From: Halomonas halophila
GTDB lineage: Bacteria; Pseudomonadota; Gammaproteobacteria; Pseudomonadales; Halomonadaceae
DNA length: 14,670 nt
Direction: 5' to 3'
Assembly (NCBI GenBank): GCA_002433675.1
Contig: DJIP01000010.1
Coordinates: 2,257-16,926, forward strand
The notes below the pieces were generated by a model that was given only the letters and a program-made list of their open reading frames with translations, was not told the origin of the DNA and did not search any database. The stretch's first letter is position 1, and the number at the start of each line of letters is the position of its first letter. This document shows positions 6,466 to 13,664 of this stretch, piece by piece. The translations under genes were made by a program, and so were the position numbers.

Positions 6466-7452
6466 ATGCTGATGCTTTCGAGAGTCGCCGAAAATCTGTA
6501 TTGGATGGCCCGCTACATCGAGCGTGCCGAGGACACGGCCCGCCTGATCAACGTCTCCAGTCACCTGATGCTCGACATGCCCTATCGCCAACAGCTGGGG
6601 TGGGCGGCGATGGTCGATATCACCGGGGGCGCCGAGATGTTCGAGACCCTCTACGATGAGCCCAACGATCGCAATGTGGTGCAGTTCCTGTGTGCCGATC
6701 GACGCTATTCCGGCTCGATCCTGTCTGCCTTGGCCCAGGCCCGCGAGAATCTGCGCACCACACGGGACGTGGTGCCGCGGGAGGTCTGGGAAGAAATCAA
6801 CCAGCTCTACATGACCGCCAGCGCCCACGCCGATGCAGGCCTTGGCCCGGGTCGCCGCGAGCGCTTTCTCAAGCTGGTGATTCGCGGTTGTCAGGCATTG
6901 ATCGGGTTGATCGAGGGCACCCTCAGCTACGGTGGATCGAGGACCTTCATGATGCTCGGCCGCCAGCTCGAACGGGCCGACATGATCACCCGCATCATCG
7001 ATGTGCGCTCGGCCAACCTGCTGCAGCGTGACAGTGACGAGATTCGTCCGTTCGAGCACCTGCAGTGGATGAGCGTGCTCAAGTCATTGACGGCCTACCA
7101 GATGTATCGACAGCACGTGCGCTGTCGGGTCAGGGCCACCGACGTGCTGCGTTTTCTGGTGCAGGATTCCCAGTTCCCGCGCTCGGTGTCGCGCAGCCTC
7201 AAGGACAGCATTCGAGCGCTGCGCTCTCTGCCTCGCCACGAACGCGCCCTGGCCACGGCGACGCTGGTGCTGGCGGATGTGGCCGAGGCCGACGTCCGTG
7301 CTCTGGTGCGCTCCCCCGAGGCCCTGCACGACTTTATCGACGTGCTGCAGCAGGGTTTTGCCGAGCTGCACACGGCGATCGCCCGCACCTACTTCCCGAC
7401 CTTGGATGATCTGGGCGACAGCGAACTGCTGACCGCCAGCGACCAGGCGTGA
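6466..7452 (+). CDS. Alpha-E domain protein, partner of the ATP-grasp protein
   Basis: The start at 6466 gives MLMLSRVAENLYWMARYIER, the defining N-terminal signature of the alpha-E family. GGGGGAGG lies about 9 nt upstream, inside the end of the ATP-grasp gene; an upstream in-frame ATG would run through that gene. The 328 residues are almost entirely alpha-helical and rich in Arg, Glu, Leu and Ala, with AEDTARLINV (21-30) continuing the signature and a SYGGSRTFMMLGRQLERADMI helix near 155-175. The family has no known catalytic residues. It nearly always sits beside circularly permuted ATP-grasp proteins, sometimes fused to them, and probably serves as scaffold or substrate-binding subunit. 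The 4-nt intergenic gap supports fixed stoichiometry. It converges with the peptidase operon. Confidence 0.93.
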   Translation: MLMLSRVAENLYWMARYIERAEDTARLINVSSHLMLDMPYRQQLGWAAMVDITGGAEMFETLYDEPNDRNVVQFLCADRRYSGSILSALAQARENLRTTRDVVPREVWEEINQLYMTASAHADAGLGPGRRERFLKLVIRGCQALIGLIEGTLSYGGSRTFMMLGRQLERADMITRIIDVRSANLLQRDSDEIRPFEHLQWMSVLKSLTAYQMYRQHVRCRVRATDVLRFLVQDSQFPRSVSRSLKDSIRALRSLPRHERALATATLVLADVAEADVRALVRSPEALHDFIDVLQQGFAELHTAIARTYFPTLDDLGDSELLTASDQA

Positions 7453-7457
7453 GACCG

Positions 7458-7544
7458 GGTGGGCCGGGTATGCCCCGGCCCGCCTGCGCTGAGACACTAG
7501 CGGGTCTTGCCAAGCCGGGTCTTGCCAACCGGACTTTGCCAGGC
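7458..7544. repeat. Strong hairpin and three 15-bp repeats between convergent genes
   Basis: Right after the alpha-E stop, GGTGGGCCGGG (7458-7468) pairs with CCCGGCCCGCC (7474-7484) around a TATGC loop, an 11-bp stem with one G-U. It lacks a T-run, so it is at most an atypical transcription end or RNA-stabilising structure. It is followed by three imperfect copies of CGGGTCTTGCCAAGC starting at 7501, 7516 and 7530. The remaining spacer to 7635 shows nothing further. Confidence 0.55.
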
Positions 7545-7635
7545 ATTGCGGGGCGGGACCGCGTGTGGTGAGTGAGGACGGAGCCCCGTGTAGCGTGATC
7601 CGCAAGGGGCCTCTAGCGCACCGCCAACAGACGGT

Positions 7636-8694
7636 TCAATGCTGTCGTCGCGCCGCCAGCACCATGTCGTGGATATAGCAAAGCTTGCAGGCAATGGTCG
7701 GGGTGATCACCTCCGGCACCAGATCGAGCAGCCCCATCTCGCGGTTCATCTCGTTGAAGCCGAGGCTCAATCGGCGAAAGGTGGTCAACATTGTTTCGAG
7801 GTCCTCGTCGAAGCCGGTGGGGGTAATCCCGAAGTGGCCGGCGGTATCGAGGATGGCGACCATGTCCAGGTAGAAGCCGAAGGTCTCGGCGAAGTCCTCC
7901 CAGGGGTGCATGGTGGCGTAGGCCGATACGAAGCGGCCGCGCCAGTCATTCGGTGGCCCCTGCTGGTAGTGTCGATCGAGGGCTTCGCTGTAGCTGGGGT
8001 TGTTGTGGTCACCGAATACCTCGATGTAGGCCGGCTCGTCGCGCCCCTTGATCAACAGCTCCCAGTAGTAGTGCCCGATCTCGTGGCGAAAGTGCCCGAT
8101 CAGGGTGCGATGGGCCTCGTTGAAGTCGTTGCGCAGGCGCTCGCGCTCGACGTCGTCGGCTTCCTTGACGTTGATGGTGATCAATCCACCGGCGTGGCCA
8201 GTGAACACCGGCATGCCCTCGTCGCTGGAGTGCCAGTCGCCCTCCGCCGCCACTTCGTCGGCGAGGAAGGCGAAGGCCAGCGGCGGGTTGGCGAGGCGGC
8301 CATCCACCTGGTGGGGTAGCCCGAGCAGGTCGAGGGTGTAGAACAGCCGGCGTTTGGCACTCTCGAGCTTGGCCCATCGTTCACGATGACCGGGGACGGA
8401 CAGGTCGGGGATGGCCTGGTTGTGGCGACAGCAGTCGCACAGCGTCATGCCACGGTCGGCCTCCTCGCTGGTGATCATGCGGTTGCAGACCCCTTCCACG
8501 GAATAGTTGTGGCACTTGACCAGCAGCGTAGCGCAGGTGTCATCGACGCAGCGGTAGCGACCATCGGGCTGGAGGTCCACCGTCACCAGGGCACGGCAAC
8601 CGGGGCACCAGCCCAGTTCGGAGTGGCATACCAGGCACAGGGTATTGTCGAAGAACAGTCGGTTGTCACAGCGTTGGCAGGGGTAGTGACGCAT
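7636..8694 (-). CDS. Zinc metallopeptidase of the COG4307 / Peptidase_Mx type
   Basis: The 352-residue protein begins with a Cys-rich zinc-ribbon-like region: CxxC pairs at 6/9, 20/23 and 30/33, with further Cys at 49, 54, 61 and 70 and a CDCC cluster at 86-89. A metallopeptidase domain follows, with the gluzincin motif HEIGH (204-208) and a downstream WEDFAETF (265-272) that probably gives the third zinc ligand. The family is often found beside alpha-E, ATP-grasp and transglutaminase genes, exactly as here. I prefer the ATG at 8694, 8 nt after GAGG, over the ATG at 8700, which would sit only 2 nt from it. It lies 51 nt (45 from the other start) after the alpha/beta hydrolase gene as the last gene of a three-gene operon. 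It probably cleaves or trims the peptide or tag made by the neighbouring ligases; that role is inferred. Confidence 0.9.
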   Translation of the reverse strand: MRHYPCQRCDNRLFFDNTLCLVCHSELGWCPGCRALVTVDLQPDGRYRCVDDTCATLLVKCHNYSVEGVCNRMITSEEADRGMTLCDCCRHNQAIPDLSVPGHRERWAKLESAKRRLFYTLDLLGLPHQVDGRLANPPLAFAFLADEVAAEGDWHSSDEGMPVFTGHAGGLITINVKEADDVERERLRNDFNEAHRTLIGHFRHEIGHYYWELLIKGRDEPAYIEVFGDHNNPSYSEALDRHYQQGPPNDWRGRFVSAYATMHPWEDFAETFGFYLDMVAILDTAGHFGITPTGFDEDLETMLTTFRRLSLGFNEMNREMGLLDLVPEVITPTIACKLCYIHDMVLAARRQH

Positions 8695-8745
8695 TCGCAT
8701 GCCCTCGGGCGTGGCCAGTCAGGTGTCGTCGCCAGTATAGCCAGG

Positions 8746-9792
8746 CTACCGGGCGGTCGGTGGGTCGGTCTTGTCTGGAGTGTGCTGTGGCGATTCGTTG
8801 GGGGGTGCCGTGGACGCTGACGTCGGGGCCGGCGACGGCGCCAGCGCCTGGGCGAGAAATTCCCGCTGGTCGTCGGCCAGGGCCGTCTGCCAGTCACCCT
8901 CGTAGATCTCGAAGTGGCCGGTGTCGTAGGTCTTGAGTGTGGCCCGTGAACCCAGTGCTTCGGCCAGCCGGTAGCCGGGGGCGATCGGCGCGACGCTGTC
9001 GCGCAGGCAAAGTTGCAGCAGCACCGGACAGCGTACCTGGCGGGCTCGGCTGACCGGACGGTAGAGCCCGAGTCCCAGCAGGGCGCGTGGCGCAATACGA
9101 TTGTCGAAGTCGTCATCGGCAAACGACAGGACCCCCGTCAGGGCGTCCGGGGTGGAGAGCGCGGCCAGGGTCCCAGGCTCGCCTGCCAGTGGCAGGTATC
9201 GGGGCTCCCGGCCAACGCAGCCCCTGGCTAGGTCAGCCAGCCCCACCCCGGTCATGTGCAGGAAGGTGCCAAGCCCTGCCTGCTTGAGCTTGAGCAGCGA
9301 CGAGGCCCGGCCGTCGAGCATCGGGTTCATGGCGATGACCGCGGCGACATCGTCGCGACGAGCCGCCAGGGTGATGACGTGGGCTGACGAGAAGGAGGTG
9401 CCCCACAGCACCAGCGGGAGGGCCGGTGCCCGGCCCCGGGCGTAGTCGATGGCGGCCGTGTAGTCCTGTTGCTGGCGCTTGATGCCTAGCAGTTGGCGAG
9501 GCTCGCCGTCGGAACGGCCGAAGTGCCGATAGTCGAAGACCAGCACGCTGTGGCCGGCGTGATGCAGGGCCTGGGCGTAGTCGACAAGGCCTCCTGCCAC
9601 CGTGCCACCAAGACCGTGGGCCATGACTACCATCGCACCAACGCCTGTGCCTTCGAACCACCAGCCACGACAGCGAGTACCGGCACTGTCGAAGGTCACT
9701 TCTTCGGCGCAGGACGGCTCGCTGGTGCCGGTGCTGTCGGTGGTCAACGGGGTAATGCTGTCGTCGGGGCTGGCGGCATCACTCGCGCTCAT
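8746..9792 (-). CDS. Alpha/beta hydrolase (serine hydrolase)
   Basis: The 348-residue protein has an alpha/beta hydrolase fold from about 30 to 315: the oxyanion-hole HGLGG (59-63), the FDYRHFGRSDGEPRQ strand-turn (86-100), the nucleophile elbow GTSFS (131-135, Ser133), the acid Asp265 in LRDSVAP and His293 in DTGHFEIY. The elbow deviates from GxSxG in its last position. The N-terminal 30 and C-terminal 30 residues are Ser/Thr/Pro-rich and probably disordered. There is no signal peptide. It starts inside the stop of the GNAT gene (ATGA, 9789-9792) with GGAGG 7 nt upstream, so the two are translationally coupled. Members of this family (dienelactone-hydrolase or YcjY-like) hydrolyse esters or peptide-like amides; the substrate here is unknown. 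Confidence 0.88.
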   Translation of the reverse strand: MSASDAASPDDSITPLTTDSTGTSEPSCAEEVTFDSAGTRCRGWWFEGTGVGAMVVMAHGLGGTVAGGLVDYAQALHHAGHSVLVFDYRHFGRSDGEPRQLLGIKRQQQDYTAAIDYARGRAPALPLVLWGTSFSSAHVITLAARRDDVAAVIAMNPMLDGRASSLLKLKQAGLGTFLHMTGVGLADLARGCVGREPRYLPLAGEPGTLAALSTPDALTGVLSFADDDFDNRIAPRALLGLGLYRPVSRARQVRCPVLLQLCLRDSVAPIAPGYRLAEALGSRATLKTYDTGHFEIYEGDWQTALADDQREFLAQALAPSPAPTSASTAPPNESPQHTPDKTDPPTAR

Positions 9793-10298
9793 TGGCTGGC
9801 CTCCTTCAGGTCAACATCCAGCTCATCGTCGATGACGGCCAAGGTCATGTAGACGCTGTTGGGATCCTCGACGTAGCCGGCGAAGGGCGCACAGGAGGTA
9901 AAGCCGTGACGCGCGTAGAACTGGCGGGCCGGGGCGAAGCCCGGCTGGGAGCCGGTCTCCAGGCTCAGCCGGCGATAGCCGCGCTGGCAAGCCTCCTCGA
10001 TCACCTTGTCGAGCATGAAGGAGGCCAGGCCGCGACGAAGGTGGCCAGTCGCCGTGCGCATGGACTTGATCTCGCCGTGGTCGTGGCCGATTTCCTTGAG
10101 CGCCACGCAGCCGACCAGCTCATTATCGTCCCACAGCCCCCATAGGGTCACCTCCGGTGCCTTCAGTCCATCCAGGGTCAGGGCATGGCGGCTTTCCGGC
10201 GGCGAGGTGGGTGCCAGTTTCTTCAGCCCGCGACGGTGGGCGCGGATCATCTCCGCCATGGCGGGCGCGGAAGGGTCCTCTTGCTGGAAACGCAACAT
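9789..10298 (-). CDS. GNAT family N-acetyltransferase
   Basis: The 169-residue protein has the GNAT fold order. Motif A covers the IKSMRT strand (77-82) and the acetyl-CoA pyrophosphate loop, here HLRRGLA (86-92) in place of the usual RxxGxG. RRLSLETGS (109-117) and FAPARQFYARHGF (121-133) follow, then the closing EDPNSVYMTL (144-153). This pattern matches small YsnE-like acetyltransferases of unknown substrate. GAGGT lies just upstream of the ATG. It is the first gene of the minus-strand operon with the alpha/beta hydrolase and the metallopeptidase, and it diverges from the glycosyltransferase operon. It may acetylate an amine on the product handled by the neighbours, but nothing in the sequence proves that. 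Confidence 0.9.
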   Translation of the reverse strand: MLRFQQEDPSAPAMAEMIRAHRRGLKKLAPTSPPESRHALTLDGLKAPEVTLWGLWDDNELVGCVALKEIGHDHGEIKSMRTATGHLRRGLASFMLDKVIEEACQRGYRRLSLETGSQPGFAPARQFYARHGFTSCAPFAGYVEDPNSVYMTLAVIDDELDVDLKEASQ

Positions 10299-10479
10299 GG
10301 CTACCTCGATGCAGTGGAGGAGAGGATTCAGGGTACTTCAGACACCTGCGCACGCGGAATCCGTGTCCCCGCAACTTCGCTGGCAGCAGTCTGTCACCCC
10401 CTCCCTGTTAAGGCCTGGGAAATGATCCGTGTCAAGCCAGGGTCGATCATGCCCATACTGTAACAGAATGTTGTTCTTC
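10299..10479. other. Divergent intergenic region upstream of the GNAT and glycosyltransferase operons
   Basis: No gene is supported here. The region must contain the GNAT promoter on the minus strand, but I see no clear -10/-35 pair. GC content drops sharply from about 10455 toward the box upstream of the glycosyltransferase gene. Confidence 0.4.
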
Positions 10480-10496
10480 ATTAAGGCTAGCTTAAG
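10480..10496 (+). promoter_or_regulatory. PmrA (BasR)-type operator upstream of the glycosyltransferase operon
   Basis: ATTAAG (10480-10485), 5 nt, then CTTAAG (10491-10496) forms a direct repeat with exactly the half-site and spacing of the PmrA box, (C/T)TTAA(G/T)-N5-(C/T)TTAA(G/T), with one mismatch. It lies 46 nt upstream of the chosen start. TCAGAT (10506-10511) could be a -10. PmrA regulates lipid A modification genes (arn) in enterobacteria, and the genes behind this box are arn-like. The motif is seen; the regulator is inferred. Confidence 0.5.
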
Positions 10497-10542
10497 TTTT
10501 GTCGGTCAGATTGCAGGCGTTCCCCTCCCAGAGGCCTGCCCG

Positions 10543-11430
10543 ATGCACGCTATCACCCTGTCGGTTCTGATCCCCGCCCATAACGAGGCCGCCAACCTGC
10601 CCGCGCTGCTCGATGAGGTCGAGCAAGCGTTGTCGCACCAGGCCTACGAGGTCATCGTGGTAGACGATGGCTCTGACGATGATACCTGGCCCTTGCTGGT
10701 GGCGCGGGCGCACCGTCTGAACACGCTGAGGCCACTGCGTCATCGCGCGAGCGCGGGACAGAGCACTGCCCTGTGGCAGGCAGCGAGGCATGCCCGAGGC
10801 GAGTGGCTGGCGACTCTTGACGGCGATGGCCAGAATGATCCCGCCGATATTCCGGGGCTGCTCGAAGTGGCGATAGCCGAGCAGGCGGACCTGGTGGGAG
10901 GCCATCGCGTCACGCGCCAGGACACCGCGCTCAAACGGCTGTCATCGAGGGTCGCCAACGCGGTTCGGGCGCGATTGCTGAGCGATGGTGCTCCCGATAG
11001 CGGCTGTGGTCTAAAGGTGATCCGCCGGCGGGCGTTTCTGTCGTTGCCTTACTTCGATCATATGCACCGCTTTCTACCCGCCCTGGTCACCGCCCAGGGC
11101 GGGCGTTGTCTGGCACACCCCGTCAATCACCGCCCCCGGGGGGCGGGGTGTTCCCACTATGGTCTTGGCAACCGCCTGTGGGTCGGCATCATCGATCTGG
11201 TCGGAGTGAGTTGGCTTCAACGTCGCTGCCGGCTACCGGTGGACTGTCGTGGTGTCGATGATGCGTTCGACCTGCCGCGGGTGGGGACGACGTTGTCGTG
11301 TGAGGGTGAGATGTTCGCCAAAGACAGCACCGCCAGTGAAGCGGGTCGACCCCAGCGGGCGTTTGGCGGTACCGATGGCGCTTTGCCCCGCGCCGCCCTG
11401 AACGAGGCCTCCAGAGGGCTGTCGCAATGA
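10543..11430 (+). CDS. GT2 glycosyltransferase, ArnC/dolichol-phosphate-mannose-synthase-like
   Basis: I start at 10543 (MHAITLSVLIPAHNEA), where the GT-A fold begins; a longer frame from 10429 would read through the PmrA-type box and promoter. The 295-residue protein has the family-2 features: SVLIPAHNE (7-15), VVDDGS (39-44), the acidic DGDGQNDP (93-100, DxD-like) and DSGCGLKVIRR (152-162). HYGLGNRLWVGIIDLVGVSWLQRR (205-228) is the typical membrane-proximal end of undecaprenyl-phosphate glycosyltransferases. The likely reaction is transfer of a sugar from a nucleotide donor to polyprenyl phosphate on the cytoplasmic face. About 65 residues follow that end with low complexity and no recognisable domain; family members as I know them usually stop near there. 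The stop overlaps the next gene as ATGA. Confidence 0.9.
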   Translation: MHAITLSVLIPAHNEAANLPALLDEVEQALSHQAYEVIVVDDGSDDDTWPLLVARAHRLNTLRPLRHRASAGQSTALWQAARHARGEWLATLDGDGQNDPADIPGLLEVAIAEQADLVGGHRVTRQDTALKRLSSRVANAVRARLLSDGAPDSGCGLKVIRRRAFLSLPYFDHMHRFLPALVTAQGGRCLAHPVNHRPRGAGCSHYGLGNRLWVGIIDLVGVSWLQRRCRLPVDCRGVDDAFDLPRVGTTLSCEGEMFAKDSTASEAGRPQRAFGGTDGALPRAALNEASRGLSQ

Positions 11431-11759
11431 CGCTGTCCTGGTGGCTGGCGGTGGGGTTTCTCGGCCAGACGTTGTTTTCGGCGCGCTTTGTCGTGCAGTG
11501 GATTGCCAGTGAAAGGGCGAAGCGCAGCGTGGTGCCGGTGGCCTTCTGGTTTCTCAGCCTGGCCGGTGGGGTGACCTTGCTGGTCTATGCCATCCATCGC
11601 CGTGACCCGGTGTTCGTTCTCGGGCAGGGGGCCGGGCTCTTTATCTATCTACGCAATTTGATGTTGCTGCGTAACAAGACCATCGGCAGATCCTTGCAGC
11701 GGCCGGACGAACCGGCGCCGTCTTCCATCGAATCGAAGGCATCACGGACTAAAGGGTAG
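11427..11759 (+). CDS. LAB_N domain small membrane protein
   Basis: The 110-residue protein is a full-length match to the lipid-A-disaccharide synthase N-terminal (LAB_N) domain as a stand-alone protein: GFLGQTLFSARFVVQWIASE (10-29), then SVVPVAFWFLSLAGG (34-48) and RDPVFVLGQGAGLFIYLRNL (59-78). There are about three membrane helices and a short polar tail. Despite its name it has no glycosyltransferase domain. In many proteobacteria it is encoded between a GT2 and a GT39 enzyme, as here, and is thought to assist, or possibly flip, the lipid-linked sugar. Translation is coupled to the GT2 gene by an ATGA overlap (11427-11430), and the next gene starts 4 nt after its stop, so the three are one operon. 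Confidence 0.93.
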   Translation: MTLSWWLAVGFLGQTLFSARFVVQWIASERAKRSVVPVAFWFLSLAGGVTLLVYAIHRRDPVFVLGQGAGLFIYLRNLMLLRNKTIGRSLQRPDEPAPSSIESKASRTKG

Positions 11760-11763
11760 CGCC

Positions 11764-13563
11764 ATGAATTCCTTGAAAATGCCGTGCCGCCTGTCCTGGG
11801 CAGGATGGCTCGCCTTCGGTGTCTTTGCCGTCCTGCTGCTGGCGCTCGGCCTCGGCTGGCGGGACCCCTGGCCCGCCGATGAGCCCCGCTTTGCCTTGAA
11901 TGCCATCGAGATGCTGGTGACCGGAGAATTCTGGATCCCCCATCGCGGCGGTGAGCTCTACGCCGACAAGCCGCCGATCTTCATGTGGGCCAGCGCCCTG
12001 GGTATCTGGCTGACCGGCTCGATGCGAATCGGCTTTCTGCTGCCGTCGCTGCTGGCGGGGTTAGGCACCCTGGGGCTGATAGTGGATCTGAGTCGGCGTT
12101 TATACGGCCCGCGCATCGGCCTGCTGGCGGGCATCGCTACCCTGGCGACCCTGCAGTTCGTGTTGCAGGCCAAGACCGCCCAGATCGATATGCTGTTGAC
12201 CTTCTTTACCACACTTGGTGCCTATGGACTGTTGCGCCACGCCCTGCTGGGGCCCTCGCGCTGGTGGTGGCGGGCGGGATTCGCTGCCATGGGCGCCGGC
12301 ATCCTGACCAAGGGGGTGGGCTTTTTGCCGCTGGCGCTGCTGCCCGCCTGGTGGTGGTTGGGGCGCGGCGGCGCCAGTGGTAACAGGGGGCCTGGCCGGC
12401 TGACGCCGCTCACACTTCGCGACCTTCTCGAGGGGCTGGGTTGCCTGCTGGTGGTGGTGGTGGCCTGGGGGCTGCCGATGATCCTGATCACCAGCTTCAG
12501 TGACGACCCGAGCCTGGCCGCCTATCGCGACAACATTCTGTTCAAGCAGACGGGTGAGCGCTACGCCGACTCCTGGGCGCACCTGCGTCCCTGGTACTAC
12601 TACATCGCCCAGGTGCTGCCCTGGGCCTGGATGCCGCTGGTGCTGACCTTTCCCTGGGCCTTTCCCAACTGGTGGCGGCGTATCCGGCGCGGTGATGCCC
12701 GTTCGCTGCTGCCACTCAGCGCCGTGGCTTTGATCGTGATCTTCTTCTCGCTGTCACCGGGCAAGCGTGGCGTCTACATGCTGCCCACCCTGCCGCTGAT
12801 GGTGCTGGCGCTGGCGCCGCTGCTGCCGGCGCTTGCCAGGCGGATCGGTCCCAATCAGGCAGGTTTTGCTACCGCTGTGCTTCTCGGAGGAATACTTGGG
12901 GTGGCGGGCCTTCTTGGGCTCTGCGATGTCGCGCCGTTGGAACGCCTGGCCCATCGTTATGGAATCACCCCTTGGTGGGAGTGGTTGGCGCTGGGGGGCC
13001 TGGCTCTGGGCCTGGCGATTGCGTTGAGGCCGCGTCGTGGCCTGATTGCGGTGACCCTGTTCCTGTGGTGCCTGTGGGGCTGGTGGAGCACCCAGGGCTA
13101 CGTCTGGATGGACCCGGAGCGCTCACCCCGGGACATGATGGCCAAAGTGGCGCAGCAGGTAGGACCGACCGGCGAGGTGGCGCTGTTGAACTTCGATGAG
13201 GAGATCCTGCTGCATTCGCGCACGCCAAGCGTTCACTTCGGCGACATGACGCCCATCGAGCAAGAGCTTCCTGCCGCCATGGCCTGGCTTGCCGAGGCGC
13301 CGACGCGGCGCTGGATGCTGGTGGTGGACAAGGATCTGGAAGACATCGGCTGCGGCCAACTTGCCCAGGGGGTCGATCTTGGGCACCAGAATCGCCACGA
13401 CTGGCTGCTGCTGCCGGGTGGCGCCTTCGCCGGCTGCCCTCAGGATCGCGACGCCGCACCGATCTACCTGGCGCCAACGTCGCTGCCCGGCTCCGGCGCT
13501 TGGCGCTACTTCACCGAGAGACATCCTGGCTCTGGCGATATGGCAGCAACGACACATCGCTAA
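11764..13563 (+). CDS. GT39 / ArnT-like lipid-sugar transferase
   Basis: The 599-residue protein has an N-terminal GT-C membrane region of about 11-12 helices and a soluble C-terminal part (about 460-599). The first periplasmic loop carries PWPADEPRFALNAIEML (35-51), with Asp39-Glu40 matching the catalytic acidic motif of ArnT/PMT enzymes, and YADKPPIFMW (62-71) that follows is also typical. Such enzymes transfer a sugar from undecaprenyl phosphate to lipid A (ArnT) or to protein at the periplasmic face. The upstream GT2 would make the donor. AAAGGG lies about 8 nt before the ATG. It closes the operon; after its stop there is only a weak hairpin (13600-13617, stem AAGCTGC/GTAGCTT) without a T-run. 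The sugar and acceptor cannot be read from the sequence, so I do not use the name arnT. Confidence 0.92.
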   Translation: MNSLKMPCRLSWAGWLAFGVFAVLLLALGLGWRDPWPADEPRFALNAIEMLVTGEFWIPHRGGELYADKPPIFMWASALGIWLTGSMRIGFLLPSLLAGLGTLGLIVDLSRRLYGPRIGLLAGIATLATLQFVLQAKTAQIDMLLTFFTTLGAYGLLRHALLGPSRWWWRAGFAAMGAGILTKGVGFLPLALLPAWWWLGRGGASGNRGPGRLTPLTLRDLLEGLGCLLVVVVAWGLPMILITSFSDDPSLAAYRDNILFKQTGERYADSWAHLRPWYYYIAQVLPWAWMPLVLTFPWAFPNWWRRIRRGDARSLLPLSAVALIVIFFSLSPGKRGVYMLPTLPLMVLALAPLLPALARRIGPNQAGFATAVLLGGILGVAGLLGLCDVAPLERLAHRYGITPWWEWLALGGLALGLAIALRPRRGLIAVTLFLWCLWGWWSTQGYVWMDPERSPRDMMAKVAQQVGPTGEVALLNFDEEILLHSRTPSVHFGDMTPIEQELPAAMAWLAEAPTRRWMLVVDKDLEDIGCGQLAQGVDLGHQNRHDWLLLPGGAFAGCPQDRDAAPIYLAPTSLPGSGAWRYFTERHPGSGDMAATTHR

Positions 13564-13610
13564 AAGTTAGACGCAAATTGTGCAAGGGTTGAGTTTTAGA
13601 AGCTGCTTTT

Positions 13611-13657
13611 GTAGCTTGGGCTTGGGGAGATAGCCTTCTCCCACAGGGCGGCGCTAC
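13611..13657 (-). repeat. REP-like extragenic palindrome
   Basis: Read on the minus strand, the sequence contains GTGGGAGA-AGGCTA-TCTCCC: a 6-bp stem (13625-13630 with 13637-13642) preceded by GTGG. An outer GTAGC/GCTAC pair (13611-13615, 13653-13657) encloses it. This layout of a short GTRG head plus an imperfect palindrome resembles the REP elements dispersed in pseudomonads and related bacteria and mobilised by RAYT transposases. A single copy in this window cannot prove it is dispersed. It lies between the GT39 gene and ectD. Confidence 0.4.
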
Positions 13658-13664
13658 ACCTTGA

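Noticed and set aside
4881..6467. Long minus-strand open frame (528 codons) opposite the ATP-grasp gene
   Set aside because: Its composition is His/Val/Gly/Gln-rich with no family motif, as expected for the antisense frame of a GC-rich gene. The plus strand encodes a clear ATP-grasp protein.
10429..10542. Upstream start for the GT2 gene at 10429
   Set aside because: It would place the PmrA-type box and promoter inside the coding region and add 38 residues ahead of the canonical GT2 beta-strand; no ribosome-binding site supports it.
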